From assembly GCA_031177985.1 (NCBI GenBank), contig JAPSJW010000001.1, positions 372,001 through 436,000 of the forward strand: a stretch of DNA of 64,000 nucleotides, written 5' to 3'. Positions 8,874 through 17,390 of the stretch are shown here, piece by piece (position 1 is the first letter of the stretch; each line of letters begins with the position of its first letter). Origin of the DNA: Microbacteriaceae bacterium. Its GTDB lineage: Bacteria > Actinomycetota > Actinomycetes > Actinomycetales > Microbacteriaceae. Made by a program: the position numbers and the translations under genes. Under the pieces are notes generated by a model. The model saw only the letters and a list, made by a program, of their open reading frames with translations. It searched no databases and was not told where the DNA came from.

Positions 8874-10042
8874 CGGGATGCGCCCATCGAGGCGACGAAG
8901 CGGCGGGCGATCTCGCGTTCGATGTCGTCCGGCACCGCCTGCGGGCCGGGCGAGAGGGTGTCGGCGCGGGTCGCGACCCGCTCGAGCGAGAGGGTCTGCA
9001 GCAGGAAGCCGAGGTCCATCGCCTCGAGGGAGTTGCCCTTCGGCTCCCGGCCGGCGAGGTTCACCATCCGGCCGCCCGCGAGCAGCACGATGCCGCGGCC
9101 GTCGGGCAGGTCGAAGCGGTCGATCGCGGCGTCGACCTCGGTGACGGTGTGGGCCATCGCACGAAGCGCATCCGTGTCGATCTCCCACGGGAAGTGGCCG
9201 GCGTTCGCGAGCACGGCCCCGTCTGGCAGCAGCTCGAGCACGTCGGGGCCGAGCACTCCGGGGTGCCCGGTGGCGGTGATGAAGAACTCGCCCCACTCCG
9301 CGAGCTCGGTGAGAGGCGCGACCCGGTAGCCGTCCAGCGCTGCCTCGAATGCCTTGAGCTCGTCGATCTCGGCGACGGCGACCCTTCCGCCGAAGGCCCG
9401 GAGGTACTGTGCGATGCCACGGCCGCACCATCCGTATCCGGCGACGACGAACCGGCGCCCAGGGATCATCAGGTTCGTGATCCGCATGACCGACTCGACG
9501 ACCGACTGGCCGACTCCGTGCCGGTTCTCGCCGATGGCCTTCAGCGGGCTGTCGTTGATGACGATCGTGGGGAACGGGATCGCGCCGGCCAGCTCGCCGC
9601 GCAGCCGGAGGCCGCCGCTCGTGGTCTCCTCGGTGCCGCCGGTGACCGTGCCCGCCGTACCCGCCGCGAGCACCCCGGCGGCGAGGTCGGCGCCGTTGTC
9701 GAGGAGCAGGTCGGGGGTCGAGTCGACCACGGCGCGGACGTTCCGCTCGTGCTGCTCGAGGGAGTCGTCCCTTCGACCGAAGACGGTCATGCCCGAGTCA
9801 CGCAGGAAGGCGACGATGTCGTCCTGGGTGCTGCCGTGGTTGCCGGTGGCGACCACCTCGGCGCCGCCGGCGGCGAGCACCTCGAGCAGCACCGCCGTCT
9901 TGGGTTCGATGTGCAGCGACATCCCGAGCTTCAGGCCGTCGAACGGTCGGGACTCGGCGAAGTCGACCCGCGCTCGGGCGAGCAGCGGCATGCGCGAGCG
10001 TATCCAGGCGACGCGTGCCGCGCCGTCGCTTTCGGAGGCCAT
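8870..10042 (-). CDS. adenosylhomocysteinase-family protein (short form)
   Basis: A 390-residue NAD-dependent S-adenosylhomocysteine hydrolase family member. Substrate and catalytic motifs are present: MSLHIEPKTAVL, LDNGADL, GGTEETTSGGLRL, INDSPLKAIGENRHG (contains the catalytic lysine), the Rossmann VVAGYGWCGRGIAQY and NAGHFPWEID. It is shorter than usual bacterial AhcY (about 465-490) and lacks the C-terminal Lys/Tyr tail that reaches the neighbouring subunit's NAD. That architecture resembles archaeal and Thermotoga short forms, some of which hydrolyse S-inosylhomocysteine. It is first in an operon with IclR rather than linked to methionine-cycle genes. Activity on SAH is therefore not assured. 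Confidence 0.88.
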   Translation of the reverse strand: MASESDGAARVAWIRSRMPLLARARVDFAESRPFDGLKLGMSLHIEPKTAVLLEVLAAGGAEVVATGNHGSTQDDIVAFLRDSGMTVFGRRDDSLEQHERNVRAVVDSTPDLLLDNGADLAAGVLAAGTAGTVTGGTEETTSGGLRLRGELAGAIPFPTIVINDSPLKAIGENRHGVGQSVVESVMRITNLMIPGRRFVVAGYGWCGRGIAQYLRAFGGRVAVAEIDELKAFEAALDGYRVAPLTELAEWGEFFITATGHPGVLGPDVLELLPDGAVLANAGHFPWEIDTDALRAMAHTVTEVDAAIDRFDLPDGRGIVLLAGGRMVNLAGREPKGNSLEAMDLGFLLQTLSLERVATRADTLSPGPQAVPDDIEREIARRFVASMGASR

Positions 10043-10051
10043 GGCCGCCCT

Positions 10052-10063
10052 TTCATATGTGAA
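10052..10063. promoter_or_regulatory. possible IclR operator
   Basis: TTCATATGTGAA, a near-perfect palindrome (one mismatched pair), lies 10 bases upstream of the ahcY-like start at 10042 in an A/T-rich patch of an otherwise GC-rich region. IclR-family operators often have TTCA/TGAA-type arms, and the iclR gene is in this operon, so an autoregulatory site is inferred. Confidence 0.4.
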
Positions 10064-10131
10064 TGCAGCTTTCAGTCATGATAACGCCGATCCGGGAGAA
10101 GTGCCGCCGTGCGGGAGATACACTGCGGACG

Positions 10132-10521
10132 GTGGATGACGTGGCGCAGACGGTCTCGGCGATCGCCGAGCTGATCGGCTGGCTCACCGCACCGCTCGCC
10201 CTCCTCCTCGCCGCGACCTGGGCGATCGTCCACGGCATCCGTGGCCCCTGGCGCGAGGTCGAAGCCGCCGTGACCGACGAGCGGGAACTGCGCTGGATCG
10301 GACCGGACGACGAGCTGCGCAGCCAGTGGCTCGACGACCACGACCACCCCGACGACGACGGGCTCGTCGTCTACTACCGCGCGGGAGCTCCGCACCGCGC
10401 CTACCTCACGAGGGTCGACCACACCGAGCGGCTGCTCGCCGTGCTCACCCTCACCCTGGGCGGGGTCGCGGTCGCCGGATTCGTGCTCTCGTTCCTCATG
10501 CCGTTCCTCGTGCAGTCCTGA
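10132..10521 (+). CDS. small membrane protein of unknown function
   Basis: About 129 residues from the GTG at 10132; other GTG or ATG codons nearby make the start uncertain. Two hydrophobic helices (LIGWLTAPLALLLAATWAIV near the N-terminus and LLAVLTLTLGGVAVAGFVLSFLMPFLV at the C-terminus) flank a charged cytoplasmic-type loop rich in Asp, Glu and Arg (WREVEAAVTDERELRWIGPDDELRSQW). No family recognised. It is divergent from the ahcY-like gene and 23 bases upstream of the aldo/keto reductase. Confidence 0.7.
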   Translation: MDDVAQTVSAIAELIGWLTAPLALLLAATWAIVHGIRGPWREVEAAVTDERELRWIGPDDELRSQWLDDHDHPDDDGLVVYYRAGAPHRAYLTRVDHTERLLAVLTLTLGGVAVAGFVLSFLMPFLVQS

Positions 10522-10532
10522 CCCGACCGGGT

Positions 10533-10538
10533 TAGCGT
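10533..10538 (+). promoter_or_regulatory. -10 element TAGCGT before the aldo/keto reductase
   Basis: TAGCGT ends six bases before the GTG at 10545. GAGGGA between them could also act as a weak ribosome site, so either leaderless or short-leader initiation is possible. Confidence 0.4.
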
Positions 10539-10544
10539 GAGGGA

Positions 10545-11372
10545 GTGATCCCCTCCCTGCAGCTCAACGACGGCCACTCGATCCCCCAGCTCGGACTCGG
10601 CACCTGGCCGCTGAACGATGAGCAGGTGGAGCGCGCGGTCGTCACCGCGGTCGAGCTCGGTTACCGGCACATAGATACGGCCATGCGGTACGGCAACGAG
10701 ACGGGCGTCGGCCGCGGCATCCGCGCTTCGGGCGTTCCGCGCGAGGAGATCTTCGTCACCACGAAGCTCGACGGCGAGTTCCAGGGCGAGAACCGCGCCG
10801 TCGAAGGCCTGCGCGGCTCGCTGTCGCGGCTCGACCTCGACTACGTCGACCTGCTGCTCATTCACTGGCCGCTGCCCCGACGCGCCGAGTTCATCAGCAC
10901 CTGGCGCACCTTCGAGCAGCTGCAGGCCGACGGCCTCGTGCGATCGATCGGCGTCTCGAACTTCAAGCCCGCGCACCTCGGCGTGCTCATCGAGGCGACG
11001 GATGTGGTGCCGGCCGTCAACCAGATCCAGCTCTCGCCCGCCATCCAGCGGCTCGATCACCGCGTCTACGACCAGGAGCACGGCATCGTCACCGAGTCGT
11101 GGAGCCCGCTCGGCGGTCAGTCGGGCGACCTGCTCGAAGCCCCTGTGCTGCGCGAGGTGGGCGACAAGCACGGTCGGTCGCCTGCGCAGGTGGTGCTGCG
11201 GTGGCACGTGCAGAACGGGCTCGTCGTCATCCCCAAGTCGGGCGACCCGCAGCGCATGGCCGACAACCTCGCCATCTTCGACTTCGAGCTCGACGCCGAC
11301 GACCTCGCCGCCGTCGACACCCTCGACGAGGGCCCCGAGGCGGGCGTCGACTCTGACGAAGCCGGGCACTAG
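10545..11372 (+). CDS. aldo/keto reductase (2,5-diketo-D-gluconate reductase-like)
   Basis: A 275-residue NADPH-dependent carbonyl reductase with a TIM-barrel fold. The catalytic tetrad can be read directly: Asp in YRHIDTAMRYGNE, Tyr in the same motif, Lys in FVTTKLD and His in LLIHWPLP. The phosphate-binding IPKSGDPQRMADNLAIFDFEL is close to the AKR consensus. Length is normal for the AKR5-like group. It starts with GTG and is followed after 24 bases by the metallophosphoesterase gene, which may share its transcript. Substrate unknown. Confidence 0.93.
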   Translation: MIPSLQLNDGHSIPQLGLGTWPLNDEQVERAVVTAVELGYRHIDTAMRYGNETGVGRGIRASGVPREEIFVTTKLDGEFQGENRAVEGLRGSLSRLDLDYVDLLLIHWPLPRRAEFISTWRTFEQLQADGLVRSIGVSNFKPAHLGVLIEATDVVPAVNQIQLSPAIQRLDHRVYDQEHGIVTESWSPLGGQSGDLLEAPVLREVGDKHGRSPAQVVLRWHVQNGLVVIPKSGDPQRMADNLAIFDFELDADDLAAVDTLDEGPEAGVDSDEAGH

Positions 11373-11396
11373 CGCCGCGTCACGGGAACCTGCACC

Positions 11397-12140
11397 ATGG
11401 CGCACGACGAGCTCATCGCCCGCGGGGACATCGCCGTCGTCTCAGACATCCACGGCAATCTGACGGCCTGGGAGGCCGTGCTCGCGGACATCGAGGGCCG
11501 CGGCATCGACACCGTCGTCAACCTCGGCGACATCGTGGGCAAAGGCCCTCGCGGCTCCGCGTGCGCAGCCCTCTCTCGTGAGCGCTGCGCAGTGACGGTG
11601 AGGGGCAATTGGGAGGAGATGCTGGTCGGAGGCACCCGCGACTACCCTCCCCTCGCCTGGTGGCGGGACGAGCTCTCCGACGAGGACCGAGGCTGGCTCG
11701 CAGGCCTGCCCTTCTCCCGGGATCTCGAGGTCGACGGGATGCGCATCCGCTTTCTGCACGCCTCCGCGGCGAGTGTCTTCACCCGCGTCTTCTCCGACCA
11801 CACCGACGCGGAGTTCGCGGCGATGTTCGAGAACACCGCAGCGACGGGCGACGGCCGCACACCCGATGTCGTGTGCTACGGCGACATCCATGTCGCCTAC
11901 TGGCGCTCGTCCGAAGGGCGCACCCTCGTCAACGTCGGGAGCGTCGGCAACGCGCTCGACGAGCCGACCGCGGCGTACGCGATCCTTCGCGTCGCAAGCG
12001 AGCGGCCCGAGCCGGTCGACGTCGAGTTCGTGCGGGTGCCCTACGACATCGAGAGCGAGATCGGATGGGCCGCGAGGTCCGGGATGCCCTTCCTCGACGC
12101 CTATGCGACGGAGCTGCGCACGGCGCGCTACTCCCGCTGA
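11397..12140 (+). CDS. metallophosphoesterase (YfcE/ApaH-like)
   Basis: A 247-residue calcineurin-like phosphoesterase. Metal-binding blocks are SDIHGN (residues about 16-21), NLGDIVGKGP, VRGNWEE (GNxE in place of GNHD/E), LHAS, YGDIHVAY (in place of GHTH) and NVGSVGNALD. These resemble the stand-alone serine/threonine or diadenosine-polyphosphate phosphatase-like group of DNA-bound phosphodiesterases. Substrate unknown. It is the last plus-strand gene before a strong hairpin. Confidence 0.9.
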   Translation: MAHDELIARGDIAVVSDIHGNLTAWEAVLADIEGRGIDTVVNLGDIVGKGPRGSACAALSRERCAVTVRGNWEEMLVGGTRDYPPLAWWRDELSDEDRGWLAGLPFSRDLEVDGMRIRFLHASAASVFTRVFSDHTDAEFAAMFENTAATGDGRTPDVVCYGDIHVAYWRSSEGRTLVNVGSVGNALDEPTAAYAILRVASERPEPVDVEFVRVPYDIESEIGWAARSGMPFLDAYATELRTARYSR

Positions 12141-12167
12141 TCGACGTCGGGTCGCCGGTGCGGCGAA

Positions 12168-12200
12168 GGAGGGGCAGGCGCCCTACAGCGCCGCCCCTCC
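12168..12200. terminator. bidirectional hairpin between convergent genes
   Basis: GGAGGGGC, a one-base bulge and GGCGC pair with GCGCC and GCCCCTCC across a six-base loop. The hairpin lies between the metallophosphoesterase and GH127 stop codons. There is no U-run on either side, so termination efficiency is inferred from stem strength and position. Confidence 0.65.
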
Positions 12201-12209
12201 CTCCACCGA

Positions 12210-15200
12210 TCAGCGACAGGTGGCTCCCGCGTAGGGTGCCTCGATCGTCACACTGACCGGCGAGCCGTCGATGGTCGCACTCGCCGTGACCGTGGCCGTT
12301 CCGCCCTCGATTGCGGCGAGCCTGCTGCTGAAGGCGTACGAGACGGTCTTGCCCGCGGCTGCCGTCGCGCTCTTCGACCCGTACGGCGTCGTCAGGAGCA
12401 GCGCGACCTGCGCGTCGTGCCGGTTGGTCACCTGCACGGCGAGGGTCACCTTGCCGGCGATGCAGCGCGCCGTCGCCGTGGCCGCCACGTCGAGGGTCGG
12501 CTCGGCGCTCTCCCGGACGAACGTGAGGTCGTATGTCATCGACGTGCGGTGGTCCTGGGCGACCGACCGGACGGCGACGTTCGTGTCGCCTTCGGCGGCC
12601 AGCGGGATCGTGCGCGGCTTCCTGTCGTCGATCAGGACGTCGCCGACGTAGACGAGCCCGCTGGGCACGTTCGGGTCGGCGTCCAGCTCGACACTCGTCG
12701 CGTCTGCGGGAACCGTGACCACGTAGGAGAGCTGTGCCGGGTCGAACGCCGGCTCGAGCGCCCCCGGTGAGACGCCGAGTGCAGTCAGCGACGCATCCGT
12801 GGCGAAGCCCGTCGTCGACGCGGTGTAGACGCCGTAGACGCCGCCGACGTAGCTCGTGCCGTTGCCCTGGAAGCGCACCGTGACGACGGGAACCTTCTCG
12901 CCGTTGTCATCGAGCACATATGCGCCGTTCTGGTCCCGCTTGTAGCTGTCACGTGCGGCGATGCCGTCGATCACCGCCTGGGGGATCGCGTCGTACTGCA
13001 CGTACCAGGTGTTCGACCCCTGGGCGTTCGTCACCCGCTCGTTCTTCAGCAGCACGTCGTTGACGTAGACGCTGAAGGTGCGCCCGTTGTCGCCGCCGAA
13101 GTACCGCACTCCGAGGTAGTTCACCGGCAGGTCGGGGTCGACGATCATGTCGTACTGGAACCAGGCGTCGGTCGCCATCTGGGCGTCGCGGTAGCCCTGA
13201 CCGAGGTGCACACCCACAGCCGACTTGTTGAACTTGTAGTTCTTGTCGGCCTCGCTGTTGTTGTTGTCGAACGAGGTCAGCGAGTCGATCGTCGTCTCGG
13301 CGATGCGCAGCTGCTCCTTGTCGCGCAGGATCTGCGCCTGCGACTCGGGTGAGTCGGGCTCGATCAGCGTCGAGTAGATGGCGTAGCGGACGCCGTAGAG
13401 GCTGTACCAGGGCTCGAACACGCGAGCCTCGGCACGCGGATCGACGTTGCGCAGCGCGAACTGCATCGTCGACGAGCCGTCGGGGTTCTGCCGGTCGGCG
13501 ACGCGCACGAGGTTCTCCTCGATGTCGGCCTTCCACGCCTCCGCGTCGTCGACCAGCACGTTCGCATCGAGTGACTTGTCCGCGACGCTCATCCGCACGA
13601 GCACGCCGGCCAGGTAGGTGGCGTCGACGTTGCTGCGGCTGAGTTCCGTGGCGAGCAGCACCGGACCGTACTTGAAGGCGACCCAGCGAGGGTTCTCGGT
13701 GGAGTCGTCCACCTCGACCTTCGCGGGCAGGGTGTACGACAGGGTGTCGCCCGCGGCGACCTCGATGCTGACGAAGCCGTCGGCGGTCATAGCCGCGACG
13801 TCCTGCACTTGCCCGTTCACCTCGAGCGTCGGGGCGCCGGCGAGCCAATCGGGCACCCGGAGTCGCAGGGTGGTGCCCTCGGCGAGCTCGCCCCCGTCGA
13901 GCGCCTGCACCTCGAATCCGACCTCCGACTCGCTGGGCACGTTCGCGGTCTGCACCAGCCGGAGGTTGTGCGCCGCGGAGTCGAAGGTCGACGAGCGGAA
14001 CATGGCGACATAGACGGATTCGGCGTCGGCGTAGTAGATCGAGTCGTTGAGCTTGGTGAAGCTCTCGATGCCGGTGCCGTGGTCGCACCAGAACTCGTCG
14101 TAAGGACGTCCGAACACCTTTGCGTAGCCCGCCGTCATCGGCTGGAAGTAGGTGACCATGCCCGTCTCGGGGTTCTGCGACGCGAGGATCGTGTTGATGT
14201 AGGTGCCCTCGTAGTAGTCGAGGTACTTCACGTCCTGCGTGACCTGGAACAGCGCCCGGCTGAGCTTGAGCATGTTGTACTCGTTGCAGCCCTCGGCCGT
14301 CGAGTTCTCGCCGTACCCGGTCGTGGTGCCGTTCGTCGCGTGCTCGTGCAGCTCGTCAGGTCCGTGGAAGTGCTCGGACTGGCTGTTCGCGCCGTTCGCG
14401 TAGGTGTGATCGTCGACGACGATCTGCCAGAAGTTCTCGGCAGCGACGCGGTACATGTCGAGCGAGCTCTTCTCCGCGGGAGTGAGCAGCGCGTACAGGT
14501 GGGGGTTGTCGCTGAACAGCGTGTAGCGCTTGAGCGCTCCGACGAGCTTGGGGATCGTGGTGTTGGCGTGCAGGCCGTTCAGCACGTCCCGCCCTGCGGC
14601 GAGGTTCTGGAAGAGGGTGACCTCGTCGAAGTACTCGGCGGCGCGCTTGTGAGCCGGCTTCTCGGTGATCTCGTAGAGCTCATACAGCGCCTCGTTCATG
14701 CCCCCGTACTCGGTGTTGAGGATCGCGGCGGGGTTCGCCTGACGGCCGGCCCACGAGGTGACCCAGGAGCCGAATCCGTCGGCGACCCGGAGCGCCGTGG
14801 CGGCGACGTCATCCGGAGCCTGCTGGTGCGCGTCGATGAGGCCGGCGAGCACCTTGTGGAGGTTGTAGAAGGGCACGAGCAGACCATCGCGTCCGCTCGG
14901 CAGTGCCGAGATCGGGAACGGCGCGACGAAGCCGGCCTCCGTCGGGTTCGCGGCGGCGTAGGCCTTCTGGGCCCGGTCCAGGCCGTCGACTGCTGCGGTG
15001 AGCTTCTCCAGCAGCTGTGCCTTCACCGCAGGGTCGGTCGTCGTGCTGTAGGACTGCGAGAGGGCGGAGATGTAGTGGCCGAAGAAGTGGCCCTGGAAGC
15101 GGGTGCCGGTGGCGCGCTCCCATCCGCCGTAGCCCGAGGTCGTGGTCGGAGGAAGGCCGGCCTGCACGTACCAGGAGTAGAGGAAGCGCTCGGGATCGAG

Positions 15201-16346
15201 GCTCAGCAGGTACTCGACCGTCTTCTGGTTGGCGTTGACCAGGTACGGGTCCTGCACGCTCACGTTCTCCAGTCCGGATTCGAGGAGGAACAGGGAGGTG
15301 TCCACCCCTTCGCGCTCGACGCGGACGTCGAAGACGCGCTGAGCGGGTTCGCTGCCACCGTAGCTCGCCGTCGCGGTGAGCTGTACATCGACCGCCGCGC
15401 TGCCCGGAGTCACCGTCGCGCCGCCGTCGGCGGCGACGGCGACAGCGTCCGGTCGCGACGAGGTCCACGTGATCTCGCTGCCGCGCGCGCCGGTGATCGG
15501 CACAGCGAAGTCGGTGTTGACCGCGGCGGGCACCGAGACCATCTCGAGGTCGGATTCGGCGATCGCGGTCGGGTCGAAGGTCGGGTCGTTCTCCTGGGTG
15601 AGCGTGACGACATCGGACAGCGTCGCGACGCCGTCGTAGAGCCGATAGTCGTCGAGGCGGCCGTTCAGGTGAGCTCCGTTGTACTGGGGGCCGTTGTAGC
15701 CGATCGTCTTCACGGTCGTGCTCTCCCCGGCGATGACGCCCGTCGCGTCGCCGGTCGCCGGGAACTTGACCGTCGTGACCTGGCGGACTCCGTTGCGGTA
15801 GATCGCGACCGACTTGTCGGCCGAGTCGTAGGTCGCGACGATGTGGGTCCACTGGCCGGCGGGGAAGAAGGTCGACCGGTTCGCGTCCACCGCCACCTTG
15901 TACGGCTGGCTGCTCGCGGGGCCCACGGAAAGCGCAAGCGGCACCGAGTTGCTCTCCGAGGTGAGGTACCAGCCGGGCGAGTTGTAGGCGAGCTTGCTCC
16001 AGGCGAACACCTGCTCGCCGGCCATGGCCACGTTCGGGTTGTACCAGAACGACACCGTCAGGTCCTCCGGCTGCAGGTGCGCCCCCGTTCCGAGCCGCAG
16101 CGCCTGAGCGCCCGTGAAGTTGAACGCCTGCCCGTCGAGGCCCGTCGCGTAGCTCTCGGAGCCCTTCTGCATCGTGACGGCGTTGCTCATGCCGCTGCTG
16201 TCCGCGAGACCGCCCTCGAAGGAGAGGTCGAGCACCTTCCCGCCGTCGATCGACAGTGGGGCAGCGGATGCGGGGGGAGCGGTGAGCGTGGCGAGTGCTA
16301 CGGCCAGGGCTGCGGTGCTGGCGACGGTCGCCCAGGATCTGCGCAT
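12210..16346 (-). CDS. secreted multidomain GH127 (beta-L-arabinofuranosidase-type) protein
   Basis: A 1378-residue exported protein with a signal peptide (residues 1-28, ending PPASAA). Next come a LamG/concanavalin-like domain (about 30-250), an atrophied bacterial Ig domain (about 260-345), the DUF1680/GH127 (alpha/alpha)6 barrel (about 350-900), a DUF6805-like beta domain with FDNNNSEADKNYKFN, and a cadherin-like beta-sandwich (LTALGVSPGALEPAFDP). Probable catalytic and zinc residues are Glu and Cys in TAEGCNEYN and Cys in FWCDHGTGIES; the second cysteine of the usual Cys-Cys pair is Asp here. There is no sortase motif or membrane anchor, so it is presumably released. A LacI-type palindrome precedes it. 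Confidence 0.93.
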   Translation of the reverse strand: MRRSWATVASTAALAVALATLTAPPASAAPLSIDGGKVLDLSFEGGLADSSGMSNAVTMQKGSESYATGLDGQAFNFTGAQALRLGTGAHLQPEDLTVSFWYNPNVAMAGEQVFAWSKLAYNSPGWYLTSESNSVPLALSVGPASSQPYKVAVDANRSTFFPAGQWTHIVATYDSADKSVAIYRNGVRQVTTVKFPATGDATGVIAGESTTVKTIGYNGPQYNGAHLNGRLDDYRLYDGVATLSDVVTLTQENDPTFDPTAIAESDLEMVSVPAAVNTDFAVPITGARGSEITWTSSRPDAVAVAADGGATVTPGSAAVDVQLTATASYGGSEPAQRVFDVRVEREGVDTSLFLLESGLENVSVQDPYLVNANQKTVEYLLSLDPERFLYSWYVQAGLPPTTTSGYGGWERATGTRFQGHFFGHYISALSQSYSTTTDPAVKAQLLEKLTAAVDGLDRAQKAYAAANPTEAGFVAPFPISALPSGRDGLLVPFYNLHKVLAGLIDAHQQAPDDVAATALRVADGFGSWVTSWAGRQANPAAILNTEYGGMNEALYELYEITEKPAHKRAAEYFDEVTLFQNLAAGRDVLNGLHANTTIPKLVGALKRYTLFSDNPHLYALLTPAEKSSLDMYRVAAENFWQIVVDDHTYANGANSQSEHFHGPDELHEHATNGTTTGYGENSTAEGCNEYNMLKLSRALFQVTQDVKYLDYYEGTYINTILASQNPETGMVTYFQPMTAGYAKVFGRPYDEFWCDHGTGIESFTKLNDSIYYADAESVYVAMFRSSTFDSAAHNLRLVQTANVPSESEVGFEVQALDGGELAEGTTLRLRVPDWLAGAPTLEVNGQVQDVAAMTADGFVSIEVAAGDTLSYTLPAKVEVDDSTENPRWVAFKYGPVLLATELSRSNVDATYLAGVLVRMSVADKSLDANVLVDDAEAWKADIEENLVRVADRQNPDGSSTMQFALRNVDPRAEARVFEPWYSLYGVRYAIYSTLIEPDSPESQAQILRDKEQLRIAETTIDSLTSFDNNNSEADKNYKFNKSAVGVHLGQGYRDAQMATDAWFQYDMIVDPDLPVNYLGVRYFGGDNGRTFSVYVNDVLLKNERVTNAQGSNTWYVQYDAIPQAVIDGIAARDSYKRDQNGAYVLDDNGEKVPVVTVRFQGNGTSYVGGVYGVYTASTTGFATDASLTALGVSPGALEPAFDPAQLSYVVTVPADATSVELDADPNVPSGLVYVGDVLIDDRKPRTIPLAAEGDTNVAVRSVAQDHRTSMTYDLTFVRESAEPTLDVAATATARCIAGKVTLAVQVTNRHDAQVALLLTTPYGSKSATAAAGKTVSYAFSSRLAAIEGGTATVTASATIDGSPVSVTIEAPYAGATCR

Positions 16347-16392
16347 CGGCGGAATCTCCTCTTCGAGGGGCGCCTCGTCGCGCCTCCGCGCA

Positions 16393-16406
16393 TGTTACCG
16401 TTAACA
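16393..16406. promoter_or_regulatory. LacI-type operator upstream of the GH127 gene
   Basis: TGTTACCGTTAACA is a near-perfect palindrome with central CG, 46 bases upstream of the GH127 ATG. LacI-family sites commonly have this form. No LacI gene is adjacent, so the cognate regulator would be elsewhere. Confidence 0.5.
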
Positions 16407-16487
16407 AACCGAGCCGAGCAAGAGATCCCCGGCGTAGGGCGGGATCACCGGCCCATCGAAGCGTTGCTCAGACCGTTGCGCCGCTGC

Positions 16488-16850
16488 TCATCCGGCCGAC
16501 TCTGCGGCTCGGCGGACGTATTCCACCGCGTCCTTCGCGGGCACCCCGAGCTCGCGAGCGCGCGAGAGATAGTCGTGAGCGGCGCGCTGCACGGTCGCGG
16601 CAGCGGCATCCGTAGACGCCTTGACGACCGTGCCGGCGCGGCTGCGGGTCTCGACGAAGCCGTCGCGCTCGAGCTCGCGGTACGCACGGGCGACGGCGCT
16701 CGCGCCCATGCCGAGCTGCTCGGCGAGCCCGCGCACCGTCGGGAGCCGGGTACCGGCGAGCAGGGAGCCGTCGCCGACCCCGGCGATGACCTGCTGCTTC
16801 AGCTGCTCGAAGGGAGCGACCTTCGACGTCCTGTCGATCTCGAACTGCAT
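16488..16850 (-). CDS. GntR-family regulator, YtrA-like short form
   Basis: A 120-residue regulator: winged HTH at residues about 10-75 (LAGTRLPTVRGLAEQLGMGASAVARAYRELERDGFVETRSRAGTVV) followed only by a 40-residue helical tail. This is the YtrA subfamily layout, which has no effector domain and usually controls an adjacent ABC transporter. No such transporter is next to it. Its ATG overlaps the stop of the upstream Lrp gene by one base (ATGA at 16847-16850 region), so both are made from one message. Confidence 0.9.
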   Translation of the reverse strand: MQFEIDRTSKVAPFEQLKQQVIAGVGDGSLLAGTRLPTVRGLAEQLGMGASAVARAYRELERDGFVETRSRAGTVVKASTDAAAATVQRAAHDYLSRARELGVPAKDAVEYVRRAAESAG

Positions 16851-17287
16851 CAGTCGGGGTCCCTGTTGATCAGGCGCGAGAGCACGATCGCGCTGCGGGT
16901 GTGGTCGACGTTCGGCGCGATGCGCACCTTCTCGAGCGCCACCTCGAGCGACGGGATGTCGCGGGAGCGGATGCGGAGGATGGCGTCGGCCGAGCCGGTC
17001 ACGGTTCCCGCATCGACGACCTCCGGGATGCCGGAGAGGATGCGGCGCAGCTCGTCGGGTGCCACGGTTCCGCGGCAGAACAGCTCCACGTAGGCCTCGG
17101 TCGCCATCCCGTCGACTGCCGGGTCGATCTGGATGGTGAAAGCGCGGATGACGCCCTCCGCCACGAGCTTGTCGACGCGACGTTTCACGGCGCTCGCCGA
17201 CAGTCCGACGACCTCGCCGATGTCGGCGTAGCCGGCCCTGGAGTTCTTCTTCAGCTGGTCGAGGATCCCGTAGTCGAGACTGTCCAT
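16850..17287 (-). CDS. Lrp/AsnC-family transcriptional regulator
   Basis: A 145-residue regulator. The HTH is at residues about 3-60 (LDYGILDQLKKNSRAGYADIGEVVGLSASAVKRRVDKLVAEGVI), followed by the RAM effector domain (FTIQIDPAVDGMATEAYVELF, then GSADAILRIRSRDIPSLE). It is divergent from ddaH-rocD, as Lrp regulators of amino-acid catabolism often are, and the intergenic region holds two inverted repeats. A minus-strand TAGGGT six bases before the ATG suggests leaderless transcription. Control of ddaH-rocD in response to arginine or ornithine is inferred. Confidence 0.93.
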   Translation of the reverse strand: MDSLDYGILDQLKKNSRAGYADIGEVVGLSASAVKRRVDKLVAEGVIRAFTIQIDPAVDGMATEAYVELFCRGTVAPDELRRILSGIPEVVDAGTVTGSADAILRIRSRDIPSLEVALEKVRIAPNVDHTRSAIVLSRLINRDPD

Positions 17288-17293
17288 GCCGAG

Positions 17294-17299
17294 ACCCTA
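17294..17299 (-). promoter_or_regulatory. -10 element TAGGGT of the Lrp gene
   Basis: Minus-strand TAGGGT ends six bases before the ATG at 17287, fitting leaderless initiation. It is directly next to the GCACGATCGTGC palindrome, so Lrp bound there could block its own promoter. Confidence 0.5.
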
Positions 17300-17301
17300 G
17301 T

Positions 17302-17346
17302 GCACGATCGTGCGGCCGCGGCCGAAAGGACGCAGTATTGCTGCGT
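17302..17346. promoter_or_regulatory. probable Lrp operators between Lrp and ddaH
   Basis: A perfect 12-base palindrome, GCACGATCGTGC (17302-17313), is followed by ACGCAG-N5-CTGCGT (17330-17346), whose CAGTATTGCTG core resembles Lrp sites with an A/T centre. Both lie in the divergent region. The assignment rests on position and symmetry. Confidence 0.5.
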
Positions 17347-17390
17347 ATGACGACCGGCATCCGCGCAAGAACGCGTGCGACACTGTCGCC

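Noticed and set aside
13809-17093. A 1094-codon plus-strand open frame opposite the GH127, GntR and Lrp genes
   Set aside because: The minus strand encodes three recognisable proteins here, with proper starts and overlaps; the plus frame has no homology-like motif or ribosome site.
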